From positions 64,415,259 to 64,479,258 of the forward strand of contig CM077162.1 in NCBI GenBank assembly GCA_039583875.1: DNA of 64,000 nucleotides, written 5' to 3'. This DNA comes from Platanthera guangdongensis (taxonomy: Eukaryota; Streptophyta; Magnoliopsida; Asparagales; Orchidaceae). Numbering within the stretch: the stretch's first letter is position 1; each line of letters opens with the position of its first letter. The position numbers were made by a program, and so were the translations under genes. This document shows positions 45,195 to 58,500 of this stretch, one piece after another. The notes under the pieces were generated by a model that did not search any database, was not told the origin of the DNA, and saw only the letters and a program-made list of their open reading frames with translations.

Positions 45195-48100
45195 ATGGAA
45201 GGGAGCTTTGCAAGGGGTCTTGGCATTGAACTCTTAACGCCGACTAACTTTAAGAAGTGGAAGTCGTGCATGAAGAGTTATCTTCTTGGCGAGGAGCTGT
45301 GGGAAGTCGTCGGTGGTGACGACAGGCAGGAAGTCACGACTGCTTTCGGTACTGCTGAGCAGGTTAGGCTCTGGAGAAGAACAAATGCTAAGGCGGAGTT
45401 CCTTCTAAAGAGGGCCGTGTCGCCAGAACTGTTTGATCACATCATTGGATGTGAGTCGGCTGCTGATATTTGGACAACCATTGATGAGTTGTTCAATAGG
45501 AAGAATGTGGCGTGACTGCATTTTCTGGAGAATGAGTTGGCTAGAACAACTCAGGGAGACCTTTCCATCTCGAAGTACTTCTTAAAGATGAAGAGCTTGT
45601 GTGCTGAGCTGTCGGCACTTGATCCTGATGAGCCTATCTCTGAGGCTAAGATGAAGAGGCACATTATCCGCGGCTTGCGGAAGGAGTATGTGGCCTTTGT
45701 GACATCTGTTCAAGGGTGGGCTACTCAGCCATCTTTGCTGGAGCTGGAGAATCTGCTTGCGTCGCAGGAGAGCTTGTCAAGGCAGATGGCTGGAGTGAAC
45801 CTTAATCAGGAAGGAAGCGAAGCTCTATTCTCAGGCAAGAAGAAAGGATGGGAAGGGAAGAAGAAGAAGGTGCAGGTCGCTGGTGAGAAGGAGACTTCAA
45901 ATTCATATCAGCCGGAGAGGAGCAATGCTCTTAAAGTTTGGAAGAAGAACCTGAAGTGCTACCGGTGTCATCAGCGAGGGCACTTCAAGCGGGACTGCAA
46001 GGTCAAACTGCAGCCTAGGCATGCTGCGGGAAAGGAGGAAGCTTGCTCGAGAAGTGAAGAAGCAGAATGGGGTGGCGCTTTCATGACGGGCACTTGTGTC
46101 CGGGCCATGTCTGCTGAGGACTTCAACAGCGAGTGGATCGTGGACTCTGGGTGTGGTCATCACCTCACCGGAGACAAGTCGAAGTTCACCTCCATCCAAG
46201 CATACTCAGGTAATGAAGCTATTATCACTATTGATAATACTGTCTATGCAGTAGAGAAAGAGGGGGTCGTGTCTTTGGGTAGTGATCAGGGGCCACTCAC
46301 ATTAAGAAGTGTGTATTACGTGCCGGGCATGAAGAAAAACCTCTTCTCGGTGACCAATGCGGTGGACGCTGGGTATCACGTTCTGTTTGGGCCAACAGAC
46401 GTGAGGTTCCTTCGCAACGTATCAGTGGTTAAGGCTGATGTTGCTCATGTTGGAAGGAGGGTGAAGAACTTGTTTGTTCTTTCCACCAATGCTTATGTTG
46501 ATAGAATGAGGGCCAATGATAGCGCTGCTATCTGGCATGAGCGGCTGGGGCATGTTGGCATGGACAAGCTAAAGGCGATGGCTAGTAGAATTTTGGTGAG
46601 GGGGTTGCCTAAGTTGTCCTCCTTTGGTGACGGGCATGTTTGCGCGGGATGTCAATACGGTACGGCACAGCGCCTTCCGTTTGATAAATCATAAACAAGG
46701 AGCAAGAAATCATTGGAGTGTATTCATGGCGACTTGATGGGACCAACAGTTACTACCAGCCTTGGTGGAAGCAAATACATGCTGGTGTTGATTGATGACT
46801 ACTTGAGGTATACTTGCGTGTACTTCTTGAAGGAGAAGGCAGAAGCTTTCCGGTTGTTCGTGGAGTTCAAGGAGTTGGTGGAAGGCCGGCTTGGCTTGCG
46901 GATTAAGAAGCTTAGAACTGATAACGGGGGTGAGTTTGTTTCCTCCAATTTTTCTAACTTCTGCAGGAAGCACGAGATCCAACGAGAGCTTACTTGTGCT
47001 CACACTCCACAACAAAATGGAGTAGCGGAGCAGAAGATCCGTCATTTGACGGAGACCTGCAAATGCTGGCTTCATGCGAAAGATATCCCAAGGTCCTTTT
47101 GGGCGGAGGGGATGTCTTGTGCTGCGTATGTCATCAATCGGATGCTGCTCGGCCCAATCAACATGAAGACTCCTGTTGAGCTGTTGCTGAAGGAGAAGCC
47201 GAGTGTGGGACACCTTAGGGTGTTCAGTTCAACCTGCTATGTGCATGTCCCGGATGCTTCACGGACTAAGCTGGATGAAAAGACAAGGAAGCTTGTCTTT
47301 GTTGGCTACGATGAGCGGAAGAAGGGATGGAAATGCATGGACCCAGCGACGAAGAAATTTGTGGTATCAAGAGACGTTGTCTTTGACGAACTGACGTCAT
47401 ATGGATGTGGCTCGGTTGAGCTAACCGGAAGTAGCAGGGTTGATGAAGCACCGATGGTGGCTGCTGAAGGCTTGGAATAAGAGCTTGCTCTTTCACCAGC
47501 AGCTCCTGTTGCTTCTAACTCCGAGGCTGAGCCTTCTGGATCAGGAAGCAGGGGGAGCACTGCTCAATGCTTACCCTAGGTAGGAGTTGAGCCCGAAGAA
47601 GCAACGGAAGCAGTGAGAAAGGAGCAAACCCTTCGAAGATCGAAGAGGGTTGTGAAGCCACCAGCTCGGTACAGTGATGGGAATGCAGTGAGCTTTGTCT
47701 CATGCTTCTTTGCAGGTCCTCTGGATGAGCGAGAGCCTGCAAACTTCAACGAGGCCACTGGAGTTAAGGAGTGGGAAGATGCCATGAAGGAAGAGACTGA
47801 TGCTCTGAAGAAGAATGAAACCTGGGATCTTGTGCCCAAGGTTGATGACATTACTCCGGTTACTTGTAAGTGGGTGTATAAGTTGAAGAAGAAGGCTGAT
47901 GGGAGCATTGATAGGTTCAAGGCTCGCCTGGTCGCTAGAGGATTCTCACAGCAGTATGGAGAAGACTATGAGGAGACGTTTAGTCCGGTAGAGAAGATGA
48001 CTTCAGTTAGAGTGGTGATCGCCTTGGCTGCTAGCAAGGGATGGAGGTTGTGGCAACTCGATGTGAAGAATGCCTTTCTTTACGGAGAGATTGACAAGGA

Positions 48101-49280
48101 CATCTTCATGGATCAGCCGCTTGGATTTGTTTCTGAAAATCATCCGGACTACGTCTGCAAACTCAGGAAAGCTCTCTATGGGTTGAAGCAAGCTCCTTGA
48201 GCTTGGTATGGGAAGATTGCAGAGTACTTGCAATTCTGTGGATACCTTGCTTCCAACTCGGATTCAAGCTTGTTAGTCAAGAAGAAGGGGGAGCTATAAC
48301 TCTTGGTCCTACTATATGTGGATGACATGATCATCACAGGGAATTCGGAGGGGGAAGTAGCAAGGCTCAGGGCAGAGCTTGCTATACGCTTCGAGATGAA
48401 AGACTTGGGAGAGTTGCATCACTTTCTCGGTCTTAAAGTGGAGAGGAAGGAGTGCGGGATTCTCATTTACCAGAAAGGGTATGCAGATCGCATTGTGAAG
48501 CGGTTCGGCATGGGCGAAGGGAAGAAGTGCTCTACTCCACTGGAACCTGGGCTGAAGCTTCGACGAGATGAGGGAAGGGTTCTTCTTGATCCCTTAGTGT
48601 TCAGGGCTCTTGTTGGGAGCTTGATTTACTTGACGATTACAAGGCCAGACATTGCTTATGCTGTTGGTCGAGTAAGTCGGTTCATGGCTGAACCAAGGAA
48701 GACTCATCTAGTGGCGGCAAAGAGTATTCTGAAGTATGTCAAGTCAACTTCTGAGATGGGACTCCTCTATGGAAGGGACTCGGATTTTGCCTTTCTTGGG
48801 TACACGGATGCTGACTATGGCGGTGATTCGGATGATCGAAGGTCTACTTCAGGTTATGTGTTCACTTGCGGTTCAGCTAGCATCTCGTGGTGTAGTGAGA
48901 AGCAGGACTCGGTGTCAGTCTCAACAACGGAGGTAGAGTATAAGGCTTCGGCCTTGGCAGCTCGGGAAACCATCTGGTTGAGGAGGCTTATAGAGGATGT
49001 TCATGAAGAAGTGCAAGGGCCTACTTTACTCCGTGGTGACAATGAGAGTGCTCTCAAGCTAGTAAACAATCCAGTGTGTCACGCCAGGACCAAGAACATT
49101 GAGGTCGATCACCACTTCATCAGGGAGAAGGTGTTGGAGGGATCTCTGTTGGTCGGGCATGTTCAGAGTGAAGATAATCTTGCTGACATCTTCACGAAGA
49201 CACTATCGAAGGGGCCCTTTGAGCGGTTGCGCAGCTTGATGGGCTTGATCACCACTTCTCACTTCAAGGGGGAGTGTTGA
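45195..49280 (+). pseudogene. Element I gag-pol polyprotein, one frame with six stops
   Basis: From the ATG at 45195 (MEGSFARGLGIELL) one reading frame runs to 49280 without a frameshift. Gag has KFKKWK-like NFKKWKSCMKSYL and the knuckle CYRCHQRGHFKRDC near 45957. Protease WIVDSGCGHHLTG lies near 46136, pre-integrase IWHERLGHVGMDKL near 46530, and the integrase core has HGDLMGP, LIDDYLRYTCVYF, LRTDNGGEF and PQQNGVAEQK. RVT_2 has [13 protein letters not shown] near 48055 and YVDDMIITGN near 48315. RNase H (YTDADYGGD; ADIFTKTL) ends at the stop TGA just inside the LTR. In-frame stops lie at 45513, 46692, 47478, 47577, 48198 and 48297. Most fit a C-to-T change in CGA, CAA or CAG. Confidence 0.95.
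49263..49274 (+). promoter_or_regulatory. Element I polypurine tract
   Basis: TTCAAGGGGGAG ends directly at the 3' LTR start and overlaps the last codons of pol. Confidence 0.85.
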
Positions 49281-50410
49281 AATTTGTGAAGTGGAAGTGG
49301 GTGATGGGACAGGCCGGGCGGCCTGGGCGGACAGCATTGGCGGACTAGGCGGACTAGGCGGACTGTTGTATGCGGCCTAGTGGAAGGTATAGTGGAAGCC
49401 GGCTGTTCTTCTGAGCGTTTTGTACGGGTGAAGTTCGCGGACTATGCGGTCTGTTATCTGCGGATAGGACGTTGGATTTGGTTTAGCCAAGGAGCGGCCT
49501 GAGCGGATAGAGGCTTGCGGACTGGTGCATTGCTCAGTGGCTGTGGTGCAAGCTTCTGCTGATTGGCGGTTTGTCTCATATCCGCGGGAAGCTTGCGGAC
49601 TAGTGTATCTGCGGTATTGGCTTTTGCAGGCTGAGCTTAGAGCTTGGCTGAGGCCTTGTCGAGCTCTGGTGTTACAGCAGGTGCCTTGCTGTGTAGGTCG
49701 ATTGGCGGACTGGTGTGTTGAAGTCCGGGAGATGACTGCTGCGTTGGGCAGGTGTGCGAGTAGCCTGCGGACTACTGGCGGTCTGTGCTTGGGTGTTTGG
49801 CGGACGGGAGTTTATGTCCGCCATGCTCGCATTGGCCTTTGATGGTTTTGGACTTGGTCACACTCTGTGCCAAGACCATGGTGTCCACAGTATCCGCTAA
49901 GTCCACTGTTGACCGGGCAGACTGATGTTGTCTGCCTTTGGTCGTGGACTTATGGCGGATTGAGGTTTGAGTCTTGCGGACTGCCTCGGGGTTGTGCGGA
50001 CAGCCATTGAAGGGGGTTGCTATCCTGTAGTGGTTGTAGGCTTTGCGGGCTGATGCCTTGTTCGCATAGCTTAGGCGGACTGACGTGGGTTCGCCAATGT
50101 TGCCTTGCTCCTGGCGGTTTTCCTTGGTAACCGGCTAAGTCCTTGCGGACTCGGCAAATGGTGTTTTGCTATCGCGCGGGCTGGGGCGGTGTCTCTATCT
50201 CTAGGGCGGTGACCACACTCCTCACCCCGCCTATAAATAGGACCCCCCGGCAGGTCTACAGTAACTTGAGTGAATAGTAAGTTGGGTTTGGCGAGGTGTT
50301 GCGATCTCAGTTCTTCTGTCCGCGCGGATTGATTCAGGGCTGACGATTTGCTGTGTGCAGGTCGCGCGGGTAGCTTCAAGGAGTCAGGAGTTTGGCTTTA
50401 ACTTCGGTCA
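49275..50410 (+). repeat. Element I 3' LTR, first segment
   Basis: The first 1136 bases of the 3' LTR, to the insertion point of J, include the TATA box (50232-50239). The last five bases GGTCA are the left copy of the J duplication. The LTR continues at 62502. Confidence 0.95.
50406..50410. repeat. Target-site duplication of element J, left copy (GGTCA)
   Basis: GGTCA is repeated exactly at 62497-62501. The undisturbed site is visible once in the 5' LTR of I near 44541-44545. Confidence 0.97.
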
Positions 50411-51916
50411 TGAAAGTGCAACTAGATCTGATATACTCTAGAGGGGGGTGAATAGAGTATATGGTGTTTTAGTACTTTTAAAAACTTTTACAACAATTAT
50501 TGTAATAAGTGTGAGCAGGGAAGCAAATATAAATCTAATCACAGAACTAAGCTATGCAAAAACTAAGCACAGACAAATCAAGGCCAGAAACAAAAAGTAA
50601 ACAAGCAGAGCCAGAGGACACAAGGAAATATAGTGGTTCCCCAAACTTGGGTACATCCACTCTTCTACCACCCTAGGTAGGAATACACTGCAGGATGCGT
50701 TGATCAGGTGTCCTGGGCACCAATGAGCTTTTGATAAGGTGCTCAAAAACCAAAGCAGATTTTTTGATCAGGTGTCTTGCCACCAATGAGCTTTTGACAA
50801 GGTGCTCAAAAACCAGATTCAAACTTTTGAAGGGAGTTTGAGAAACCCTTTACAAACTGGGGGTGAGAGAGTGATGGCAGTCTTCTCTTTCTCAAACAAC
50901 TGAGAAGACTATGTGGATTGATGTCAAAGCTCCCCCTGAATCCTTGAAATCTTCAGGAAGAAAAGCTTTGCTTGAGGGTGATAGGCCTTCAAAGGTAGAG
51001 CTCCAGCAATAGATGGTTTCAGCAATGGCTGAAATGTTGAGTGTCTGGAGTCTTGAAATGATGTTGGCCTTGAACACTTTGAAAGATGAAGAGATTTTGA
51101 AAGCTTGATCTCTTTGATGAGTGTTCTTCAGAATTCTTTTTGACAGAAGATTTTGAAAGAGTCTCTGTACTCTGTATTGTGTGTTCTCTTCTTGTTAATC
51201 TCTATTGATTCAAAAACATTCTGTCTTTTATTCTCTGTTCCAGAATAGAATATCATTCTCTGTCAAAGATAGTCGTTGGTCTGCATTGATTGCATCCTTA
51301 ATTGCAAAAACTCTTCTGGAGGAAAGTCCACAGAATTATTCCTTGAAAGATCCCTTGAAACTTGGTCCAGAAATAAATGAAAATGGCTAGCAAATCTCTG
51401 AATTAATTGCAGAATAACTCCTGTCTGATTTGAATTTGAATTATGGAAGTTATCTGAAATCGTCGAACTGAGCTCTGCTATCGTCGAGCTGAGCTCAGCG
51501 AACTGGAAAACTCAAGCAGCAAAATAATCGTCGATCTGAGCTCAAAGGTCGTCGAACTGAGCTCAGAGATAAAGATCCAGTACAGAGTCAAAATCGTCGA
51601 CCTGAGCTCACCGATCGTCGAATGGAGTTCGACGATATTATGAAGTTGAGCTCAACGATCGTCGAGTGGAGCTCGACGATCTGTCGAAGTTGAGCTCGAC
51701 GATCGTCGATCTGAGTTCGACGAATCGTCGTGCTGAGCTCGACGATCAGACTTAGTCTCCAGACTGAAAAACTTGGTCTTCAGGGCATCTTCCAATCCTA
51801 GACTTCTAACCCTTAGACTCAATTCTAATTGACCTATTAAGCTATACAGAAGGTCAAGAAAAGATTCCTAGAGACATAGTGATCCTTACCCAAATTAGTA
51901 ATAGGGTGTTCCAACA
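50411..51916 (-). repeat. Element J 3' LTR (1506 bp)
   Basis: In plus view it runs TGAAAGTGCAAC...GTTCCAACA. Contents: CTCTAGAGGGGGGTGAATAG near the end of the transcript side, the anchor repeat GGTTCCCC...GGGTACATCCAC (50634-50661), hairpins such as GGTGTCCTGGGCACC (50707-50721), and ten or so TCGTCGA palindromes (51459-51750). Confidence 0.95.
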
Positions 51917-51930
51917 ATCTCCCCCTATTT
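51917..51930 (-). promoter_or_regulatory. Element J polypurine tract
   Basis: On the minus strand AAATAGGGGGAGAT lies immediately before the LTR start TGTTGGAAC. E and H carry almost the same tract. Confidence 0.9.
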
Positions 51931-52096
51931 GGGTTAGGATTACTATTTACAAACTTTGGAAAATCAAATAACAACATATAATTAGAAAAGCATAAAAACA
52001 ACAGCTAGACATTGCAGAAACATTACAGATATATATATATATGTATATGGCATCCAGATAGCAGTCAGAAAATCCAAAGATTGTCACCTTACAAAG
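51931..52096 (-). other. Element J 3' untranslated region
   Basis: These 166 non-coding bases between the stop of the second ORF and the polypurine tract include an (AT)n run at 52029-52045. Confidence 0.8.
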
Positions 52097-55000
52097 TCAC
52101 TTCTTCTCTTTGCCTTTAACCATCTTGATTTCTCTGTTAGGGTTTAGGGCTTCCTTGTTGGACCTGGTGTCATCTGCTGCACCCAAATAGGTTTGCTTTG
52201 AAGTCCTGGGAACCACAGCAGCAGGATGCAATTCCATATATCTGTCTGCATCAAAGAATTTACTGGAGGCATATTTCTCTAGTTCCTTCTGTCTCTGCTC
52301 TGACATTGTAGAAATATTTGAAGAATCTAAGCCTTGCTCTCTGGCCTTCTTGATCTGATCTAGTGCAGCCAGTTCCTTCATCCTAGCAGTCCAAGTAGCT
52401 GGATTCTTTTCAGGGTCCTCAAATGGTACAGGTGGCTCATACCTGTTGGAAGAATTGTCTTGAGGAGGCATGGCAGACACTGTCTCTTTTAGCTTGTAGG
52501 GGAATGGACCAGAAGTAGTATCAGATGAAACATGTCCTCCCCTGGAGTATGGGTTCTGCCTGGAATGCCCTTTAGAATAAACCTGAAAATCTCTCTGATT
52601 TCCCCTGTATCCTCCTCTCCTAGAATAAGAACCCCTAGACTGTCTTTCCCTTTGGTAGGATCTGGCATGGGGTTGATAGGGAGCCTGGCTTCTAGCTGGG
52701 GCTTGACTTGCAGAGCTGCCACCTGCACCTGCATCAGGAGGAGGTGGTGGAGGAGGATGAGGGTGCTGGAACTGGGACGAGCCCTTTTCATACTTTCTCT
52801 TCTTCTTCATGGCCTTGAGCTGATTTTTAGAATATTGCATCCAATGTTCTGTGATGGGGCAGTTATGCAGAATATAATAAGGAATATCATTATTATCCTT
52901 GACTTTTGCAGGAGGAACCCTTTTCATTGCCTTGCACCTTGCCTTCCTCTTCCTGGCAATAGTGGCAGATGAATCATTAGAGTCTGTTTTGTATTCATCA
53001 GATTCAGATCTCTGATCATCATATAAAGCATCTATTCTTTTCATCAAGTCTTTCTTCAGCTGAGCAGAGGCAGAAGAGACAGAAGCTGAAACAGCAGTAG
53101 CAGGGACAGCAGCAGAGACAGCAGCAAATACAGCAACAGATACAGGAGGAGAAGCAGAACCAACAACAGCAATAGCAGGAGTGATGGCAGCAACAACTTA
53201 AGTAACATCAACAAAATCTGCAGCAGGCTCAAAATCAGTGGCCTCTGTCATCAGAAAATCCTTGAATATCTGCTCATCAGAGGCAGTTGGGATTTCAGCA
53301 GCAGAAAAAACAGTCCTTTCTTCAACAGCAGCAGTAGCAGCAATTACTGAGAGCACAAAAGAAGATATAATGCTGGGGTCACAGCCAGAGAAAGGCACCA
53401 GTGCCTTGGACAGGTCTTCTGAGGGCTGGATAGCATTACTCTTAGGCAAACAACTGAAAAAGGCAGTATCAAAGGCTGAGAGCAAAGACTTTAGGTCTAG
53501 TGCCAGAACTGGAGTAGGAGGCACAGCAGCAGGAGCAGAGGTAGCAGAAACAGAAACATCAGCAGCAGCAGCAGTATCATCAACAGCAGGAGCAGAGACA
53601 GCAGCAGCAACAACATGAAAGCTTGCTTCATATGGCATCTCCCCCTGCCTAGATGCAGATACATCTGTATCAAGGCACACTGCTGGAGGTGCTGCCTGAT
53701 GAAGGAGGGAGGAGAGCCTGGCAGAGAGAGCTGCCACTGACTGTTGTAGAGGAGCTAAGGAGGTCTCTAATAATAGAGAGAGCCTGGGGGCAATTAGCTC
53801 ATACAACCTGTCAGCTAGGGCTGAGAGGTCTACTTGCTCAACCACAGGAGCAGAGGTAGATGGAATAGGGATAGCTGAGGATGCTGGAAGTGGAGGGCTG
53901 GAGAGTGGAGGGATGGATGGCTGAGGTGTGGGGATGGTGGATATGGAGGACAAGGGGATGGATATGGATGGAGTGAATGTTGGTTGGTCAATGATGTGGA
54001 GGAGGAGATCTTGAAAAGATGTGGAGGAGGAGGGTAACTCAGGAGGAGATGAGGGGGAATCATCCATGTAGGAGTCATCCAGAAGGGTGAAAGATGGTAT
54101 GGATGGTGATGATGTGATATCTGGTGGGGGGTATGAAAACAATGGGTGGAAGTGGTCTGCAGGTGGAGGTAGAATTGGGTCTGGAGATGGAGTTGAGGTT
54201 GGAGATGGGCTGGATATGGTAATGGGGGATGAAGCTGGAATGGTGGATGGAAGAGGTAGGGTTGGAATTGGAGGAGGAGAAGAGGCAGTAACAGCAGCAG
54301 CCAGGTCCTCTGCAGGAGCAGAGACCTGTGGGGGAGTGACTCTGTGAGTCCTGGTGCCTGAAGGAGCACTAGAGGAGGGCCTGCTGGGCTTACTTATTTG
54401 CCTGTCCCACTTGCCAAAGAGGGCACAGGTAAGTTTCTTGGAGGCATTAATGTGAACTCCAGAGGAGACCAGCAAGGCAGGGCACCTTGTCTACAGGAAG
54501 ACTCCAAGAATCCTTCCAAAATTAACAAAGCTTTTGTTGATTTTCTTCTTGATTAGGTCAAAGAAGACCTCTCCCCAGTTCAAACTTTTCTTATCTACCA
54601 GAGCTCCCATGAGGCAGAGCTGATGTCTGGAGATAGTATCATGAGCTGAGTGCTTTGCCAGCAGCACTTTTCCTACTACATCGGCCAGGAATCTGTATTC
54701 AACAGATAGATTCCTCTTGAATAGCTTGCTAGGGTTTCCCTCCGGATGACCCATCCTGGCAAGTATGTCAGAAAACTCCTCCCCAGATAACTCAGCAGAT
54801 TCTTCTCCATTTCTCAGTCCAAAAACCTCTGTTAAAACTGTGGGGGTCAAGGGTACCTGGTTTCCAGCAATGGAGCCAACTATAGTAGAGTTGTCCAGAT
54901 TATGAGCAGTGTAAACCCATTCCTTGATTTCATCTGAGGCCAGCTTTATCCTGGTGGTCATGAGGGTAGACAAGTTCTGATCCTTGAATAAACTCAGAAT

Positions 55001-55099
55001 GTCTTGGAATATTTGATCAGTAGTGTTGAAAGATTGCAGATCAATGTCGAATCCAGCATCGAACTTCATGGCGGCTAGAACTGCAACTGACACAGCCAT
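52097..55099 (-). pseudogene. Element J second ORF, about 1000 codons, two stops
   Basis: From the ATG at 55099 (MAVSVAVLAA) one frame runs to 52097, interrupted only near 54491 (TAG; element A keeps CAG here) and 53198 (TAA). Residues 1-203 form a conserved block (KFDAGFDIDL, EYRFLADVVGKVLLAKHS, NWGEVFFDLIKKKI), similar to the plant 'putative transposon protein' family as I recall it. Residues about 210-470 are Pro/Ser/Thr-rich, then Ala/Ser-rich. From 685 come MKRIDALYDD, a basic cluster ARKRKARCKAMKR, DIPYYILHN, a lysine-rich helix near 760-772 and an Arg/Gly/Ser/Tyr-rich segment (821-854) like RNA-binding RGG regions. No signal peptide or clear membrane segment is evident to me. The position is that of the env-like ORF of SIRE elements; the function is unknown. 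Confidence 0.82.
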
Positions 55100-55591
55100 T
55101 GTACCTGCAAAAATTCAACAAACAAAACGACCAAGCGTAGAACTGTTTGGAGGGAAAGAAAATCCTTGCAGAGAAATCGAAAGCGCAAGAGAACGACGGC
55201 GAAAAATGAGTTTTATATTAGGGTTCGACGCAGAATTGGAAAGATCATTGAACTCAGTTCGACGATCGAGGCTTCTAAAGGAATCTGAAGAGACTCCAAC
55301 ATCGTCGATCTCCGTTCGACGATCTTGGAAAGCGTCGAGCTCCGTTCGACGATCGTTCAGTGAACATAATCATCGAGCGCCGTTCGACGATCGTTGACCG
55401 GAAGAGATAGTTCATACTATCTGAGAGGCGCTGAACTCAGTTCGACGATTCTGGAAATCGTCGATCTCCGTTCGATGATCTTAGGGGAAATCGTCGAGCG
55501 CAGTTCAGAGATCAGAAAAATTCTAGACACTAAGAAAAATCAGAATTTTTGCCTAGTCTTGGTCAATTTTTAGCTTTCAAAATCTTGGATA
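55100..55591 (-). repeat. Element J spacer with TCGTCGA palindromes and acceptor-like tract
   Basis: This 492-bp spacer lies between pol and the second ORF. Palindromes such as ATCGTCGATCTCCGTTCGA recur from 55240 to 55510, about seven copies. On the minus strand it ends in a T-rich tract and TTTTTGCAG (55113-55105), five bases before the ATG at 55099. The same layout occurs in element A. Confidence 0.85.
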
Positions 55592-58500
55592 TTATTTAAG
55601 GCTTCCTCCATCTAACATTCCTAACTGATTTAGGAAGAAGGTGTGTTTCTTTTCATCCAAGGGCTTGGTGAAAATATCTCCCCTTTGTAAATCAGTTGGG
55701 ATATATTGTAATTCAATTTTGTGTTTTTCAACATTATCCCTTAAGAAATGATGCCTTATCTCTATATGTTTTGTCCTACTATGGAGGACTGGATTTTGAG
55801 CTATAGAAATAGCACTTGTATTGTCATAAAAGATTTTAGACTTCTCTAAGTTATAACCATAGTCTAGGAGTTGGTTTTGAATCCACAATATTTGTGAATA
55901 ACAACTGCCTGCAGCCATATATTCAGCTTCAGCAGTTGAGGTTGACACAGATGTTTGTTTCTTACAAAACCAAGAGACAAGTCTGTCACCAAGGAACTGA
56001 CAAGTTCCACTGGTGCTTTTCCTGTCAATTCTGCATCCAGCATAATCAGCATCAGAGAATCCAGTTAAATCAAATGCTGAATCTTTTGGATACCAGAGAC
56101 CTAGATTTGTACAACTTTTAACATACCTGAGAATCCTCTTTACTAATGTTAGGTGTGACTCTCTAGGGCTTACTTGGAACCTAGCACATATACATGTAGC
56201 AAACATTATATCTGGTCTACTAGCTGTAAGATACAGTAAAGAGCCAATCATTGCTCTATATGTTGTCTGATCAACAGGTTTCCCATGTTCATCAGCATCC
56301 AATACAACATTGGTAGGCATGGGTGTTTTCATACAAGATGCCTCAGACATACCAAATTTCTTAACCAGTTCATTAGCATATTTGGTTTGAGAAATAAATA
56401 TGCCTTCAGCATGTTGTTTGACTTGCAATCCTAGGAAGAAGGATAGCTCACTCATACTACTCATCTCAAATTTAGAATGCATCAGGTTAGAAAACCTTCT
56501 GCACAATTTTGAGTCAGTAGAACCAAAAATGATATCGTCTACATAAATTTGCACTAGTAGGGTATGGGACTTATGGGTTCTAATAAAAAGAGTTTGGTCT
56601 ACTCTACCCCTTATAAAACCATTTTCCAAGAGAAAGCATGCTAGAGTCTCATACCATGCTCTAGGAGCTTGCTTGAGGCCATATAATGCTTTGTTCAGTC
56701 TAAAAACATAATCAGGATAAGTTGGAGAGATAAAACCTGGAGGTTGTCTGACATAAACTTCCTCTTTGATGTCTCCATTCAAGAAAGCACTTTTGACATC
56801 CATCTAATAGACTTTGAAGCCTTTGTGAGCTGCATAAGCTAGAAATATCCTGATGGCTTCCAATCTTGCAACAGGTGCAAAAGTCTGGTCGTAGTCAATT
56901 CCTTCTTCTTGAGAATATCCTTGGGCAACTAGCCTTGCCTTGTTCCTTATTATTACTCCTTGATCATCCAGTTTATTTCTGAATACCCATTTTGTTCCAA
57001 CAATGGAATGATCCTTAGGCTTTGGCACTAGTTCCCATACTTTTTTCCTCTCAAATTGATGCAACTCCTCTTGCATTGCAATGATCCAGTGTGGATCTTG
57101 CTCTGCATCTAGAATGGACTGAGGTTCAATTTGAGAAAGGAAGCAGGTGTGCAACAGGTTTTGGTTGACCTGATTTCTGGTTTGCACACCAGCTGAGATT
57201 TCTCCAATTATATGGGTAATTGGATGATCTCTTGATGTTACTAAATCAACAGGGGGTGTTGATTGTTCACCAACCTGTGTTGTTGTTTCCTCTTGTGGTA
57301 CAACAACTGGCTCTTCAAGTGGTGGTTCAATATGTTGAGCATTCCCTTCATCTTCACTGCTTTCATCCTCTTGAGCAACCTGTAGCTTGTTCATATCTTC
57401 AACTAGAGAGTGTTCCTGCAAAGGTTCTATGGTAGAAGAAATCTTCTCCTTGAAAGACATGTTAGTTTCATCAAATGAAATATGAACAGATTCCTCAATT
57501 TTCAAAGACGATTTATTATAGACCCTATAGGCCTTGCTGATCATGGAGTATCCCAGAAACACTCCTTCATCAGCTTTGGCTTGAAATTTTGCTAAGTATT
57601 TCTTGTCATTATTGTGAATATAGCAAATGCAACCAAAAATTCTAAAATAGTCAACTTTAGGTTTCTTTCATTTGAGTAATTCATAGGGAGTCTTTCCCTT
57701 CAGTTTATGTATCAGACTTCTGCTCAGCACATAGTTGGAGGTGTTCACTGCCTCTGCCCAAAAGGATAGAGGTAGATGAGCATCTGACAACAATGTAGTG
57801 GCAGATTCAATAATGGTTCTATTTTTCCTTTCAGCTACCCCATTTTGTTGAGGAGTTCTAGGAGCTGAGAAAGTATGCCTGATCCCTTCACTCTGACAGA
57901 ACTCTTGCATAAGAAGAGAATCAAACTCTGTCCCATGATCACTTCTGATCAGGGCAATGTGAGTATTGAACTCAATCTGTATACATTTGAGAAACTCTGT
58001 CAGACACTTAAAGTTATCAGACTTCTTCCTTAGAAAGAACACCCAAGTGAATCTAGAGAAGTCATCTACAATTACTAAAGTGTAGGATTTCCCTCCTAGG
58101 CTTTGTACTGTGATGGGTCCAAATAGATCCATGTGTAACAGATACAATATCCTAGGTGAATCACTCTTATTAAGTGACTTAAAACTGTTTTTAGTTTGCT
58201 TGCCTAATTGACAGGCCTTGCAGAGTCCTTCCTTCTTGTAGGGGCTAGAAGGTAGTCCTCTAATAAGGTTGTCCTTGGATAGCCTAGCAATAGTTCTAAG
58301 GTTTAGGTGTCCTAGTCTCTTATGCCATAAAACATTTGGTCTACAGACTGAATTAAACAAGCAGATATCTATATCAGTTGAAAGAAAGTCTACTAGGTAG
58401 ATGTTACCTTTCCTTATACCTATCAACACAGTTGTGTTGTCCTCTGACTTGATTTTGCATAAGGCTTTGCTGAGGGTCACCTGGTAGCCTTCATCACATA

